Position numbers and translations under genes: made by a program
Assembly: GCA_038373865.1 (NCBI GenBank)
Contig: JAXGGA010000026.1
Span: forward strand, 62,001-126,000
Length of the DNA stretch: 64,000 nucleotides
From: Uloborus plumipes
Taxonomy: Eukaryota > Arthropoda > Arachnida > Araneae > Uloboridae
Direction of reading: 5' to 3'
The notes under the pieces: model-generated
The model's input: the letters and a program-made list of their open reading frames with translations, nothing else
Told to the model about the DNA's origin: nothing
Database searches by the model: none
Shown here: positions 1-11,000 of the stretch, in pieces
How positions within the stretch are numbered: the first letter of the stretch is position 1
How the letters are laid out: every line of letters starts with the position of its first letter

Positions 1-873
1 CTTAAGGAACGTGATATTTGACGTGCAAAAACAGTAATATTATCACGGTGTCATTTCAGTGCTTAAGGAACGTGATATTTGACGTGCAAAAACAGTAATA
101 TTATCCAGGGCGTCGGAGTCGAAGAGTCGGAGTCGGACTGATTTTGGACTAAAGGAGTCGGAGCCGGAGTCGCTGAAAAACATGTCGACTCCGACTCCGA
201 CTCCAACCACTTCCGATTTCGATGAAATTTTATGGTGGTGAAAACATGTCTTTGAAACTAACAGATACAAATTTTCAGCGTCCAATATCCAAATCCTAAG
301 CATCTAGGATCATTAAAAAGGGCTTCAAAATGGCGGGTCTGCTTTGTGAAACGAATTGCTATGTATGGGCTTATGCAAGATAATAAAAAATATTTGCAGC
401 AAAAATGCATTGTGTTAAAATAAAATCTGGATATTTAACAAGAAAAGGATTAGTTTTGTACGGAGTCAAATGACAAGAGCGGCACTTGTCATTTGCTCTG
501 GAGAAAATGAACATTTTGGGAGGTCACAGTGATCTCCGAGAATTGAGGTAAATGTGGTGAAATTACCTGCGAGAATTCATGACCAAATTGAACTTTTTGA
601 GAGGTCACAATGACCTCCCATGACCTTCAACTGGGGTACCCCAGCTTGCTCCCCCCCCCCCTAAAGTGAGGCCTGGCTACGACCATGAATAAAAACGAAA
701 CTTTTAAAAATGAACTTAATATTTCAACCTTTGTTTAGGGTTTTTCCCTCTTCACATTTGGGAAAAAAAATAAATAATTTTTAAAAAAGCAGGAGTCGGG
801 AGTCGGAGTCGACCATTTTTGCTCCGACTCTGCAGCCCTGATATTATCACGGTGTCATTTCAGTGCTTAAGGA
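1..873. repeat. 61-bp tandem repeat, interrupted by a hAT insertion
   Basis: The block starting CTTAAGGAACGTGATATTTG at 1 starts again at 62, giving a period of 61 bp. The second unit is cut at 105 by the inserted element at 106-840 and resumes after the duplicated target site. A third unit begins at 866 and loses similarity after a few bases. The array probably continues left of the window. No coding potential is seen. Confidence 0.85.
106..840. mobile_element. Non-autonomous hAT-type element
   Basis: The element begins CAGGGCGTCGGAGTCG and ends with GCAGCCCTG, so the termini are short CAGGG/CCCTG inverted repeats. It is flanked by a perfect 8-bp target duplication, ATATTATC at 98-105 and 841-848, the size expected of hAT transposases. 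Both ends carry runs of a GGAGTC/GACTCC hexamer (about 110-205 and 790-830), which creates a spurious 86-aa open frame on the minus strand. A C10 run lies near 651-660. No transposase is present, so it would depend on enzyme made elsewhere. The boundaries are exact because the insertion split a tandem repeat. Confidence 0.88.
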
Positions 874-1120
874 GGTGCTTAATTTCTCAGAATTGAGGTC
901 GTGAATTGCTGCTTTTTAGAAAGGGAAGAGGAATCATATCTGCAGAAACTTTTATCCTTAACAACTCTTTCTCCCAAGATCCTAATCAGATTTGCATGCA
1001 TTTCAGTAAAAAAGCATTACATTCATACTAATAAAATTATATGATTTACGCCCTTAGTCTTTCATAGATGGCGCCTCCTGCAAAAAAAAATTTCCATTTA
1101 AAGTATTATTTTTCTCCCTC

Positions 1121-1270
1121 GTTGAGATCGAGTGGCGTATAGTGGTTAACGACTCCTGCTGTAGTCGCCAGGGACCCGCGTTCGAATCCCGCGGAGTGAA
1201 TATATTAAATTCAAAGTAATTAAATAATAAATAGTTAAATTAAATAAATAAAGTAATTAAATAATTAAAA
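1121..1270 (+). repeat. tRNA-derived SINE (head plus A/T-rich tail)
   Basis: An RNA polymerase III A-box-like stretch (TGGCGTATAGTGG, 1133-1145) is followed about 35 bp later by a B box (GTTCGAATCC, 1180-1189). After the tRNA-like head comes a low-complexity tail of AATTAAATA-type repeats (about 1200-1270). That arrangement is typical of tRNA-derived SINEs. The T arm does not fold with a normal 7-nt loop and no clear acceptor stem is seen, so it is unlikely to be a working tRNA gene. Target duplications were not identified. Confidence 0.6.
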
Positions 1271-1733
1271 GCAAGATGGCGACGATCATGGATCAAAAAT
1301 GACGTCACGGTTAAAACACGTCGCGGCCACCGGATAATGGGGTATACGCAGTATACTTTTTCAGCTGGGGAGCACTGAAAACAAACGTATTTCCAGAACC
1401 TAAATATAACCTATCATTCCACGTTCAAAACTGGGACAAAAAAAGGTGGTCAACACCAGATTTCGACGTGTCATATTACCATCGATCGATGAGACACATA
1501 GACGTTGACAACACGTGCTGCGAGAACGTGTTTTGAACGTGCCGGCTGGTGCGCTCTGTACGTGTTGCAGAACGTGTTTTGAACGCCTTTGTGCTGCTTG
1601 GGTACTTATCGAAATTTAAAAAATACGCAACTGTAGATTCTGGAAACATGATATAAGAAAATAACTACAGCTTATATTCAAAATATTAGAATAATGACAT
1701 TTTTTTGCAAATTGAAAATATCGTTTAGTAATA

Positions 1734-3262
1734 CACTGCGATGCAAAAGTTTAGACAAAATGCAAATATGTGAATAAAAAGAAAACTATTCAACGAAATG
1801 ATTTCAAATTTCTACTGCAGGTACACAATGTGGTCCCAAATACGTGTCTGGAGTTCTTAAAAATATAACTGGAACCAAATTTTGGACATTGCAAAATACA
1901 TTTTTTTTAATTGTTGCAAAAGTTTAGACAATAGTCAGATTTTATGCAAATATCCCTTGAAATGTGATTGGTGGAGGAAAGGCGGGACTTTATTATTCGA
2001 ATATAAAGTGCAGAGATTGCTGAATAAATAATAAAAATCTCAAAAGCTCTGTAGTTCTCGTGTACTGAAGAAAGTTTTGAAGCCGAAATTTGAAAAGGAA
2101 CATACTTTATTTATTTTTTGTCTTTTAAATCGGCTCTAGTATGGTAGTACATTGTTTTTTACTTTGTGGAGAGCAAGTTCAGACATGCGTATCTATCAAA
2201 AAGGCCAAAAAAAAAATTATATTTTTTAAGGATTAAGGAATTGAAAAAAAAAAAAACGGCTCGAACTGACAATTCGCCCCTTAATCCTACAAAACTTCGA
2301 TTTGGGTCAAAAACAGCACGTGACAGCATAAGTAGATGAACAACTGAATCGGAATGCGTAAAAAAAACAAACAAAGAATTGTGCCTGAGCCTTTTCGGAC
2401 AGAGTGTCCCAAATAAGCCAGATTTTAATGTGAAAAGCAGCATATGTATCATCGTGACTAAAAAATGAATGGTACTTTCTTTGATAAAAATTATTAAAAT
2501 TGGTATGGCCTGGATGGATTATAATTCTTTCCGCGGTACTTGAGAAATATCCAACGATCAAATGCTGTGCTGCTTTTACCATTAAAATCTGGGTTATTTG
2601 GGACACTCTGTCCGAAAAGGCTCAAGCACAATTCTTTGCTTTTTTTATGCATTCCGATTCAGTTGTTTATCTACTTGTGCTCTCACGTGCTGTTTTTGAC
2701 CCAAGTTGAAGTTTCGTAGGATTAAGGGGCAAATCGTCAGTTCGAGCAGTTTTTTCAATTCCTTCATCCTTAGGAAGCAAAATTTTTCTTGGTCTTTTGA
2801 TCGATACTCATGTCTGAATTTTCTCTCCACGAAGTAAAATGTACTGCCATACTACAGGTGATTTAAAAGACAAAAAATTAATAAAGTAGGTTCATTTTCA
2901 AATTTCGGCTTCCAAACTTTCTCATCTTCTTTACACGAGAGCTACAGAGCTTTTAAGATTTTTATTATTTGTTCAACAATCTCTGCACTTTATATTCGAA
3001 TAATGAAGTCCCGCCTTTCCTTCACCAATCACATTTCAAGGGATATTTGCATAAAATCTGACGTTGGTCTAAACTTTTGCAACAATGAACAAAAATGTTT
3101 TTTGCAATGTCCAAAATTTGGTTCCAGTTATATTTTTAAGAACTCCAGACACGTATTTGGGACTATATTGTGTACCTGCAGTAGAAATTTGAAAGCATTT
3201 CGTCGAATAGTTTTCTTTTCATTCACATATTTGCATTTTGTCTAAACTTTTGCATCGCAGTG
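1734..3262. mobile_element. 1.5-kb fold-back (palindromic) element with TA target site
   Basis: The left end begins CACTGCGATGCAAAAGTTTA after a TA (1732-1733). The right end is its reverse complement and is followed by TA (3263-3264). The whole element is an imperfect palindrome: the left arm (1734 to about 2435) matches the reverse complement of the right arm (about 2560 to 3262), with a central spacer of roughly 125 bp. The TA target and the CACTG ends suggest mobilisation by a Tc1/mariner-type transposase. No transposase domain is present. The open frames inside it are mirror images across the arms, not genes. Confidence 0.85.
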
Positions 3263-4372
3263 TATAATGTATATCAATACAAACATGCAAAGAACAGTTT
3301 TATTGAGGCTTTATTGTTGATCAAATTTATTTACTATCTTAAAATTACTATCATAGTTAAAGATTAATAGAAGAAAAATATAATTTGAATTGTCAATATA
3401 TTACAATATTTATTCAGGTGGTTCACAATATATTATTTCACATTAATTCTCATTTAATTATCTGCAATTCATAAGGAATAGCATCATTGATAAAATTCAG
3501 ACTATTTTATTTCAAATCTGTATTCTTTTTGCAGTTTGTTTGCTTAAAATGGCTCGTCTGAGTGACATTGGTGAATTGATTTAACTTTGTGTGGAGGATT
3601 TGTGTTGGCACCGTAACAATTAATTTGATATTGCGAATTATTTACATTACATCACATATTAGTAAAATATTAACACAATATTCAAAAAATGGAAATTTTC
3701 AAAATAATCGCCGAAATAGCGGTCAAAAAAGATCAACCGCTAAAGATGATTGGAAAATGAAGCGTATAGTTAATAAAAATCGTTTCAAAAGTGCGATTCT
3801 TGTACCGAAAATGGAAAGAAGAAGAAGTTAAAGTTTCTTTATCGATAGCATTACGACGGCTCCATACATTTAAGTCTGAATCTCGTGTATCAAAGACAAA
3901 ACCTCTCATTACTAAAACAAAAATGTACAAGATTGAATTGGTGAAAATCACAATATTTATGGAGCGAAGACAAATGGGAAAAATATTTTTTAGTGATGAA
4001 AGTATGTTTTGTGTTTATGATTATCAAGATATTTCAGTTTAGAGAATGCAACAAGAAGTACTTTAAAAATGCCTTAAACGCTCGGTTAAACTTGCTTTTC
4101 TATTTTAGTGTTGCATGAGCGCGAAAGGACCGATAAAATTATGCATTGTCTAAAGAAAGTTTAACTCTCGGATGTATCAATAAATAATGAAACATTAAAT
4201 CATTCTATCATCAGGATTTATTTGAAAATATAATTTCATCTTTCAATAACATTTCTAGCGTTACCATATACCTCGGTGTTTACTAAAAATTGGTTCTACC
4301 AAAGCGACATTAAGGTACTTCCTCGGCCATCAAACTCACTAGACATTTATCTCATCGAAAATTTACAATATA

Positions 4373-5921
4373 CACTGCTTAAAACAATTAAAGGATATTG
4401 AGATTTTGGTTTGATTTGCACCTAAGGCCCATTTTGGTTGATTGATACATTATCGACTACACGTAGTAAGCTATAAGAGATTAAAATGACATTAGTTTAG
4501 CAGAAAAAAATGCTTTTTATTCAGCTTTTGGGTACAAAAGGGAAAAAAAAGGAAAAAAAAAAGCGCATTTTCTGAAAATGAGAAAAATAAATTTAAAAAA
4601 AGTTTCCTTTGAAGAAAACCACTTTTAGTATGGGGTATGGTTTCTACAGACAGCTAGCAGTGTTAAACACCTCTGAGGCATGAACTTAATGAGGGTATTA
4701 ATGAGGGACTGGGGTATTCTGCCCCACTTCTCTTGAAGAGCTCTTTCGAGTGCCTGGAGAGTTTCTGGAGATGATAGTCGCTCAGCCACTCGTCTGCCTA
4801 GAATGTCCCAAACATGCTCTATTGGGTTCATATCCGGAAAACACGCTGGCCATTCCATACGTACGATTCCTTCTTCAAAAAGAAAATCGCTCACCAAATT
4901 AGCACGATGTGGCCTGCAATTGTCGTCAATTAAAAAGAAGTCATCTCCAATTGCTGCAGCGTAAGGGACGACGATAGGTTTGAGGATCTCATCCCTGTGT
5001 TGTTGACCAGTCATAGTTCCATTTCGGAAGATATGGAGGTCGGTTCGACAATCAATGGAAATGCCGGCGTATACCATCACACCTCCACTACCAAATCTGA
5101 CATTTTCGCGTACAAATGCTGGGTTATTTCTTGTGCCACGTTCCCTCCAGATGAAAACCCGCCTATTATCAGGATGAAGGGTAAAACGGGACTCATCAGA
5201 GAACAGGATATTGCGCCACTCATTTCTTCCCCAACTAACGTGCTCCGTTGCCCACTCTCTACGAGCACGACGGTGACTTGCACTTAATCTGACTCACGCC
5301 ATTGGTCGACGGGCATACAAGTCAACAGCGTGGAGTCGATTTCGGACAGTTTTTGTTGAAACACGGGTGCCAGTAGCCAAACAAAGTGGTCATTGCAGTT
5401 GAGTGGCACTCCTATGTCGGTACCTCCGAGCCGTTAAAGCTAAATAGCGGTCTTCATTGGGCGTTGTAGCCGGTCTACGTCCTTGTCCTGATCTATGGTC
5501 AGCTCTTTCAGTCTCTAAAAAACGGTTCCAGAGCCTGGAAACTACACTTTGAGAAACTCCAATGGCTTCCGCTACCTCGGCTTGTATTTGGCCTTCCTCG
5601 AGGCTGCCAACAACTCTAGAAACTTCTGAATTGGTCAAATGTCTTCGTTGAGACATGGCACTCATCGGAACAATGCTCTTACAGAACGTAGACAATTCTT
5701 TTCTGCCTTATCTTATAGTAAAGTGAGAGTGAAATTTCATTCGCTGCCGCTAAAGAGTCGTTTTCGACATCAAACTCAAAAATTGCATGCTATGAAGTTT
5801 GGAAATGAGCAAAATTTACATTTGTAACTCTCTTCTTCCCTTTTATGCAAAAAAAAAATGTTAAAAAATTTTTGAACCCATTTTGTATAGGAAACTTACA
5901 ATGCCCTTTAATTGTTTTGAG
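4373..5921 (-). mobile_element. Tc1-like element inserted in an older Tc1 pseudogene
   Basis: The left end CACTGCTTAAAACAATTAAA (from 4373) and the reverse complement of the right end (5901-5921, CTCAAAACAATTAAAGGGC) form terminal inverted repeats. The right end seems to have lost about 4 bp. TA dinucleotides flank both ends (4371-4372 and 5922-5923). The length of about 1.55 kb is normal for a complete Tc1 element, and the interior holds a nearly full-length transposase frame on the minus strand. The right end is joined to sequence that resumes the older element's transposase, so the insertion order is clear. Confidence 0.88.
4625..5653 (-). pseudogene. Tc1-family DD34E transposase, two in-frame stops
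   Basis: A Tc1 transposase cuts at its own element's inverted repeats and reinserts at TA. The frame runs from the methionine of MSQRRHLTNSEV (5653) to a TAG at 4625-4627. That is 342 codons, about the family's usual 340 aa; an upstream in-frame ATG at 5662 is possible. The N-terminus has a helix-turn-helix (about residues 5-50, with AEAIGVSQSVVSRLW). The catalytic blocks are FSDESRF (D about 153), LIDDNCRPHRA (D about 244) and FPDMNPIEHVWD (E about 279). The spacing between the last two is 34 residues, so the DD34E triad is intact. It is inactivated by two in-frame TGA codons, at 5390-5392 and 5294-5296, with no frameshift. This little damage suggests a fairly young insertion. Similarity was judged by reading motifs, not by a search. 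Confidence 0.92.
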
Positions 5922-6345
5922 TATATGAAGTGTATGTAAGTGTATATGAAGAAAAAATCTTCCTTTAAGTAGCACCGAGTTAGTAGCACGTATAAATTCT
6001 GGGCCAATATTGATCGAAATGTTTCTAAGCACCTGGCATATAGTATGCTAGATCGATAGTATGCTGTTGTTATAGCAAATTTTAATGCCACGGAATATTA
6101 ACTGCCCTTTACTTCCTTCATATGGTAATGTTTCTCATAAAGTAAAGTATTATAACATTTTGAACTAATCCAAATTTTATTCCAACGCTTTGATGTGTTT
6201 CAGGAAAATATTGTAGTTCCTACCGTATTGTTATTTAATGTTTTGTGAACGTTAAAAGCTTATCTTAATGTTCCAAATTCGTTAATAAGTAATTTAGCTG
6301 CACTTGTTTAGTATTAAAACTAAATTATGGGAAATTAAGTTCTTA

Positions 6346-6489
6346 GGGCCCTGCTCCACATTGACGTAAAGCAGAAAAATAAAGCAGAAACGAAAAATGG
6401 ATTACATAGCCTTCCTATGGAAAGTACCCGGATTTTCGGTTTCTGCCTTCGGTTTCGGTCGCGTTTTACGCTGATGTGGAGCAGGGCCC
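6346..6489. mobile_element. 144-bp Harbinger-like miniature element
   Basis: The ends are near-perfect inverted repeats: GGGCCCTGCTCCACATTGAC on the left and the reverse complement (GTGGAGCAGGGCCC) on the right. They are flanked by a 3-bp TTA duplication (6343-6345 and 6490-6492). A TTA/TWA 3-bp target and G-rich ends fit PIF/Harbinger miniature elements. It has no coding capacity. Confidence 0.72.
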
Positions 6490-6492
6490 TTA

Positions 6493-9400
6493 CTTTGTCT
6501 CAACTCTTCTAGTATTTTGAATAGGAGCTGCACTACAAAACTACAGTAAGAGATATACTGCTGTTTTGGGGTAAAAAAGAGGAAGAGAGAGTAGCAGCGG
6601 TATGAGCAGCTACACAGCATAATTTCGAAAAGTAATAATGAAAGCCTACTAAATGTTTGAACTTTATGCGAATTTAGTTTAAAACTTAAAAAAGGGCCAC
6701 TCACATACTATACTTTTTACTTCATCAGTTAACTTCCTTTACTAAGCTATGTTACCTCAAACATAAAATTTTAAAACAACTAAATGTCAATGTAAGAAAG
6801 TACTCGTTTAAACGGCCTTTATGCCTAGATATGTATCCAGCCCCCAATAATGCTACAATACATCAATTGTATCTTAAGAAAAGCATTTTTAATGACTTAC
6901 CTTAATCTAAGAAGAAGCTTTTAAATAAATTGCAAAAAAATGCTAATGAAAAGCGGTGATAACTACAGTGATAATACTGGCTTTCAATATGAACTATAAA
7001 CTCTACATAAGAACGAAACCTTATTAAGTATTAATAATTTAAAAACAGAAGAAAGGAAAAAATATGAACTTTTATGCGTCTTTATGTAGTTCTTCGTTGT
7101 TGCGTATTTTCCTTCATACATCAATCATTTTGAGATCTTTCCAAGTCTTACAAGAGATTAAAGTAATGAAATGTCAAAAACTCTTATCAAGAATCAAGTG
7201 GAATTGAAAGGTTATGTAATTTTTCATAAAATTCATTTGGATGCAAGTAAAATCATAACGTTTTTCTGCTCATTACATTCCGACATAAACCGTACAAGGT
7301 TTACCTAGTGATTAATGAGATATTCGAGCCACTAAAGTATATTGCCCAACCCTTCTTTTTTTCTGGGACATTACTGATATATAAAATGAAATCATGAATT
7401 TCCATGTAGTTTAAAACTGCCTTATCGCAATAAGGTCATAATACATAAATATGTTAAAAATCAAGTTTGGATGATGTATTTTTCTGAAAATATTTAATGT
7501 AACAGTGTACGCAACGTTTTTCTTATGAAAACACTAATCAAATTGAAACTAAGTTTTATAGACTAAAAAGCTACAGTCATGTAAATGATTATACTGTTAG
7601 AAATTATAAGATGCAAAAAAATGATGAAGGAAGAATAATATATTTTGGTATGTGAAAAACATTTCTTTCTGAAAAGTATTGCAAATTGGACCTTCGATTT
7701 CCAGATTAATGTGTATGTTCTCAGAAAAAAACACACAATCACAACAATTGTTTTCTTATACTTATATTTTCGCTTATCGGAAGTCTTTGTGTTTATAATT
7801 ACGGACCTAGTAATTTATAGTGCGTTATCGACCATTCCGGACTACTGGAGAAGCATCATTTATGGTGATCCGAGAGTAAAAAAAGAGAAGGGACTCGATA
7901 GTTCCAGACACATTCCCTAGTGTAAAGTCGTTTTTAATGTTAATCCATTTAGTTGTGCCTAAAAATGATGTGCCTACTCTGATTGGAAAGTGTTAAAGAT
8001 TTGTGACTTGTTGTTTTAATTCAAAGCATCTTAGTGAATTTAAATATACTTCTGGATTTCTAGATTTTCTACAAGCAAAACAAAAATCCAGAGCATTAAT
8101 ATGATATTGCCCGAAACTTGCAAAATTTTTATTAGTACTCATTCAAAATTATAGTTTACAGCACATAAACTGATTATTTATACAAATTAACTTTTGAGAA
8201 GAATTACCAAAAATTATCAAACTTAATTATAAAAGTAACTTAAAAAATGTTGTGATAAATATATGTATATATATATTTAAATAAGGAAAGTATTATAACA
8301 TGGTTCATTAAACATGTCCAATGACCAAGCCATTTTTTACACGAACCGGTGCCCAGCTTAAAAATAAAAATAAAATAAAATAAAACAATTAAAAAAAAAC
8401 AGTTAAAAATAACAACTTTTGTTTTTCTATGAAATGATATTAAGTATTATTTAAAATTTTTATTCATGAGAAAGCAAAATTTTAAAGATGAAAATATGAT
8501 GTATGATGAAAAATAAATTTTTGCACACATAGAAAATTAAATCGAACTTAATTCACGTTTAAGAAGAAAACTAAAAAAACCTCCCTCCCCCCTTTTTTGA
8601 CAGGTGCTTTGTAATTTGTTTTGGTACTCTAAAACATTTTCCTACTCAAATAATTTAAGAAACACGCGCTTCCAAGAGTTCACTGGTAAAGAAAAAAGAA
8701 GCAAGAAATATTATTCTACTGCTTTAAAAATGCCGAGTTATCGAATGAAGAGTTGTTTAGTTGCATACTTTAATTTCCGCTTTTTGATATAAAAATCGTA
8801 GCTTCAAAACTTGATTCTATGTCGAAGCATTTTTAATTTCAAACCTAAGGTTTGTAAAAATGCAAATAGTGCAAGACAGAATGACTTTGTTGACAATGAC
8901 TTCCATATTGAATATTTCTGGTAGAATTTCATGTAAAAGATTTGCAAGTTTTTCTGACTATCTGACATAATATTAGGAAGAAAAACGCAACATGAATGTT
9001 TCGCATTTTTGGACAGAATTTCCAAAATTTAAACAAAAAATTATTTTTTTCCTTTGTTACCTGTATATTTAATAGTATGTAAACAGGTACTGTTTTCGGC
9101 ATTTTTTTTCTTTTAATAGTGCTATGAAGAGACGTCATTTCGTAAAAACTAACTAGAGTGATTTCGTTTACGTAGAAAACTTATCTCAAGTATAAAAATA
9201 TCATTGCATTATTTGGTCTAATATGCGTATTTTTAGTTCTGCGCATTAATGCACAAATATAAAAAGGCAGACTTAAGAGAACAACAGTTTACTTTAAGCT
9301 ACTTACAAAAAACAAAAGTCACATATTTAGGAAATATTATTGCTTTCTTGAAATATTTTTACAAACATGCTCTTACAGAAAACGTAAGAGCTTTAAAACT

Positions 9401-9835
9401 ATGCTACAGAGCTTTAGCACTAAATTCCATATACAATTGTTTCATGTTCTTCTCTAAGCCACATCTTTTGTTTTGTACAAAAGAAAGAATGGGGAGTTGA
9501 AAACTCTTTCAAAAATTCATTCACATACAAATTAAAATGAAAACAGCGGGCGTTATGGAAGTGCATAATAGGATTAAAAGAATCCATAAAAATAGCCTAT
9601 GTGGGCTATTTTATGATCAAAAAGCATAAGAATACACAATTTGAACTTTCATCGCGTGGAGATTATCAACACAAACAAAATATAGATCAATTACAAACGC
9701 TATGAGTATGCTACTTTTTTTTTTTTTATTTACTCATTCTTATGATCAAAAATACTTTAATAATCAAACAGAAAATATTTCAATAGAAAAAAATCCTATT
9801 TGCCCCATAGAAAAGTAAAGTTTTTTTTTAAGGTA
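6493..9835. other. No recognisable gene; AT-rich DNA with simple repeats
   Basis: Scattered low-complexity tracts are present, such as a TATATGTATATATA run near 8263-8276 and an AAAAT-type tract near 8358-8400. A small hairpin (AAAATAGCC against GGCTATTTT) lies near 9589-9612. The open frames here (for example 7645-7920 plus and 9249-9500 plus) are short, AT-biased and match no protein family I recognise. Confidence 0.5.
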
Positions 9836-10611
9836 CAGGGTGGTTATAAATTAACGTGAGGTGTTTGAAGCCCTCTAGCGCGTGAAATACTGGGGGAAAC
9901 ATTGCCAAATTTCATGGGCACACATATTAGACCATGGGATTTTGATTTCTGAAATAAAAAAATAGTTTAAAAAATGGTCACCAGGGGAAATTTTGTCGCT
10001 GCAAAAGTGTATTACTCTGAATGTCGAAGAACTAAATGCTACTGACAAAACATGCATCCATTTCATTAGCAATAGTGGCTTTTTTATCACAAATGTAGTT
10101 CAATATGATCACCATTGTGAAGTTGCAAGAACTGGATACGGTGTACAATATTTTTCACGGCAGCTCGTAACATATCAGAATCGATTTCTCTGACTTTTAA
10201 AGTTACATTATCTTTTAAAATTGCTATATAAGAAACATGTCTTTGATTTACAACACTTTTCAGATGCCCCCATAACCAAAAATCATATGGATTGAGATCG
10301 GGAGACCTGGTGGGCTATACCGGAAATTCTACGGCGATCATATTAAACCTCATTTGCAAATAACAATCATTTTTCTTTGCGAAAATGCTTTGTAGAGCAT
10401 ATTTTTCAAATTTAATTCGCGATATTCAGAGTAATGCACTGTTACAGCGCCCAATTTTCCATTAGAGGCGATTTTTTAAACTATTTTTTTTATTTCAGAA
10501 ATCAAAATCACATGGTCTAATTTGTGCGCCTATGAAATTTGACAATATTTCGCCCAGTACTTCGCGCGCTAGAGGGCTACAAACACCTCACGTTAATTTA
10601 TAACCACCCTG
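9836..10611 (-). mobile_element. Long-TIR mariner-type element, internally deleted
   Basis: The left end CAGGGTGGTTATAAATTAAC and its reverse complement at the right end begin inverted repeat arms of about 200 bp each (9836 to about 10037 and about 10410 to 10611). A TA precedes the left end (9834-9835). The right flank reads TG, probably a mutated TA. Between the arms lies the end of a transposase frame on the minus strand (10087-10338). At 776 bp it is too short to encode a whole transposase. Confidence 0.8.
10087..10338 (-). pseudogene. Mariner-type transposase C-terminal fragment
   Basis: The minus-strand frame contains RSPDLNPYDFWLWGHLK, matching the third catalytic-aspartate block of mariner/Tc-superfamily transposases (SPDLxPxDFxLWG). 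It is followed by a helical C-terminus ending QLHNGDHIELHL and a TGA at 10087-10089. A TAG at 10315-10317 lies just upstream of the conserved block, and the N-terminal two thirds are absent. It is a non-functional remnant. The family was assigned by motif recognition only. Confidence 0.75.
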
Positions 10612-10762
10612 TGCATATTTTTTACCAAAAAAAAAAAAATTATGTTTCAATGCAAATTTATGGTAAAATAAGATATTCATAAGTTATTTCTATGAAGAAC
10701 GTAACAGGCACTTAAATAAAAAGAAATCGTTATTTAAAAGCTGAAAACTGAAAGATAACTCG

Positions 10763-11000
10763 TAGGGGAAAGCCACATACATGGGACAGACTAAGAACAA
10801 GAAGCCAGTGTCACTATAGGCGAATAAAAGCAAAAATAAAAATAAGGATCCGTAAGCTCAATTTTATAGCCTATTCATAAAGACACATTAGCTCTAAATA
10901 TGAAAAAAAATTAATAAATTAATTTTAACTAAGTTACAGAAGTTCATATTAAGAATATGTCCCGAAAATCGACCACAAGTTTCTTAAATGAGACCAACAA
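10763..11000. repeat. Degenerate relative of the pogo/jerky element end
   Basis: The stretch from TAGGGGAAAGCC, through GACTAAGAACAAGAAG to AAGCTCAATTTTATAG, follows the same order of blocks as the left end of the pogo-like element at 39817 (TAGGGGAAGACC, CCCTAAGAACAGAAGG, AAGCTAAATTTAATCAG). Divergence is high and the right end was not located. This suggests an old copy of the same or a sister family. Confidence 0.5.

Larger units (their letters stand above)
3549..6101 (+). pseudogene. Tc1-type transposase pseudogene, split by a nested Tc1 element
   Basis: This is a decayed Tc1/Tc3-like transposase in three blocks. 3549-3805 encodes the N-terminal helix-turn-helix part, starting MARLSDIGELI and then hitting a stop, with a later block NRRNSGQKRS. 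A frameshift near 3790-3805 leads into 3791-4042, which holds the first catalytic block, FFSDESMFCVYDYQ. After several stops, the SLDIYLIENL block (about 4333-4362) corresponds to the third catalytic region and keeps the glutamate (4357-4359). The reading is then interrupted at a TA by the element 4373-5921. On the far side, about 5965-6101 resembles a Tc1 C-terminus, ending YAVVIANFNATEY and a TAA at 6099-6101. Many stops and frameshifts make it non-functional. The outer inverted repeats of this older element were not found. Confidence 0.75.

Noticed and set aside
43..303. 86-aa minus-strand frame with Gly-Val and Ser-Asp repeats
   Set aside because: It is a translation of the GGAGTC hexamer tract within the hAT element.
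1121..1200. Functional tRNA gene
   Set aside because: A and B boxes are present, but the T loop is too long in the best fold, no acceptor stem pairs, and an A/T-rich SINE-like tail follows.
2159..2830. Overlapping frames on both strands sharing peptides such as SEKAQAQFF
   Set aside because: They are mirror-image frames from the two arms of the palindromic element, with no recognised domain.
5077..5283. Separate 68-aa minus-strand gene
   Set aside because: It is an out-of-frame shadow of the Tc1 transposase, whose true frame runs through the same bases with the FSDESRF block.
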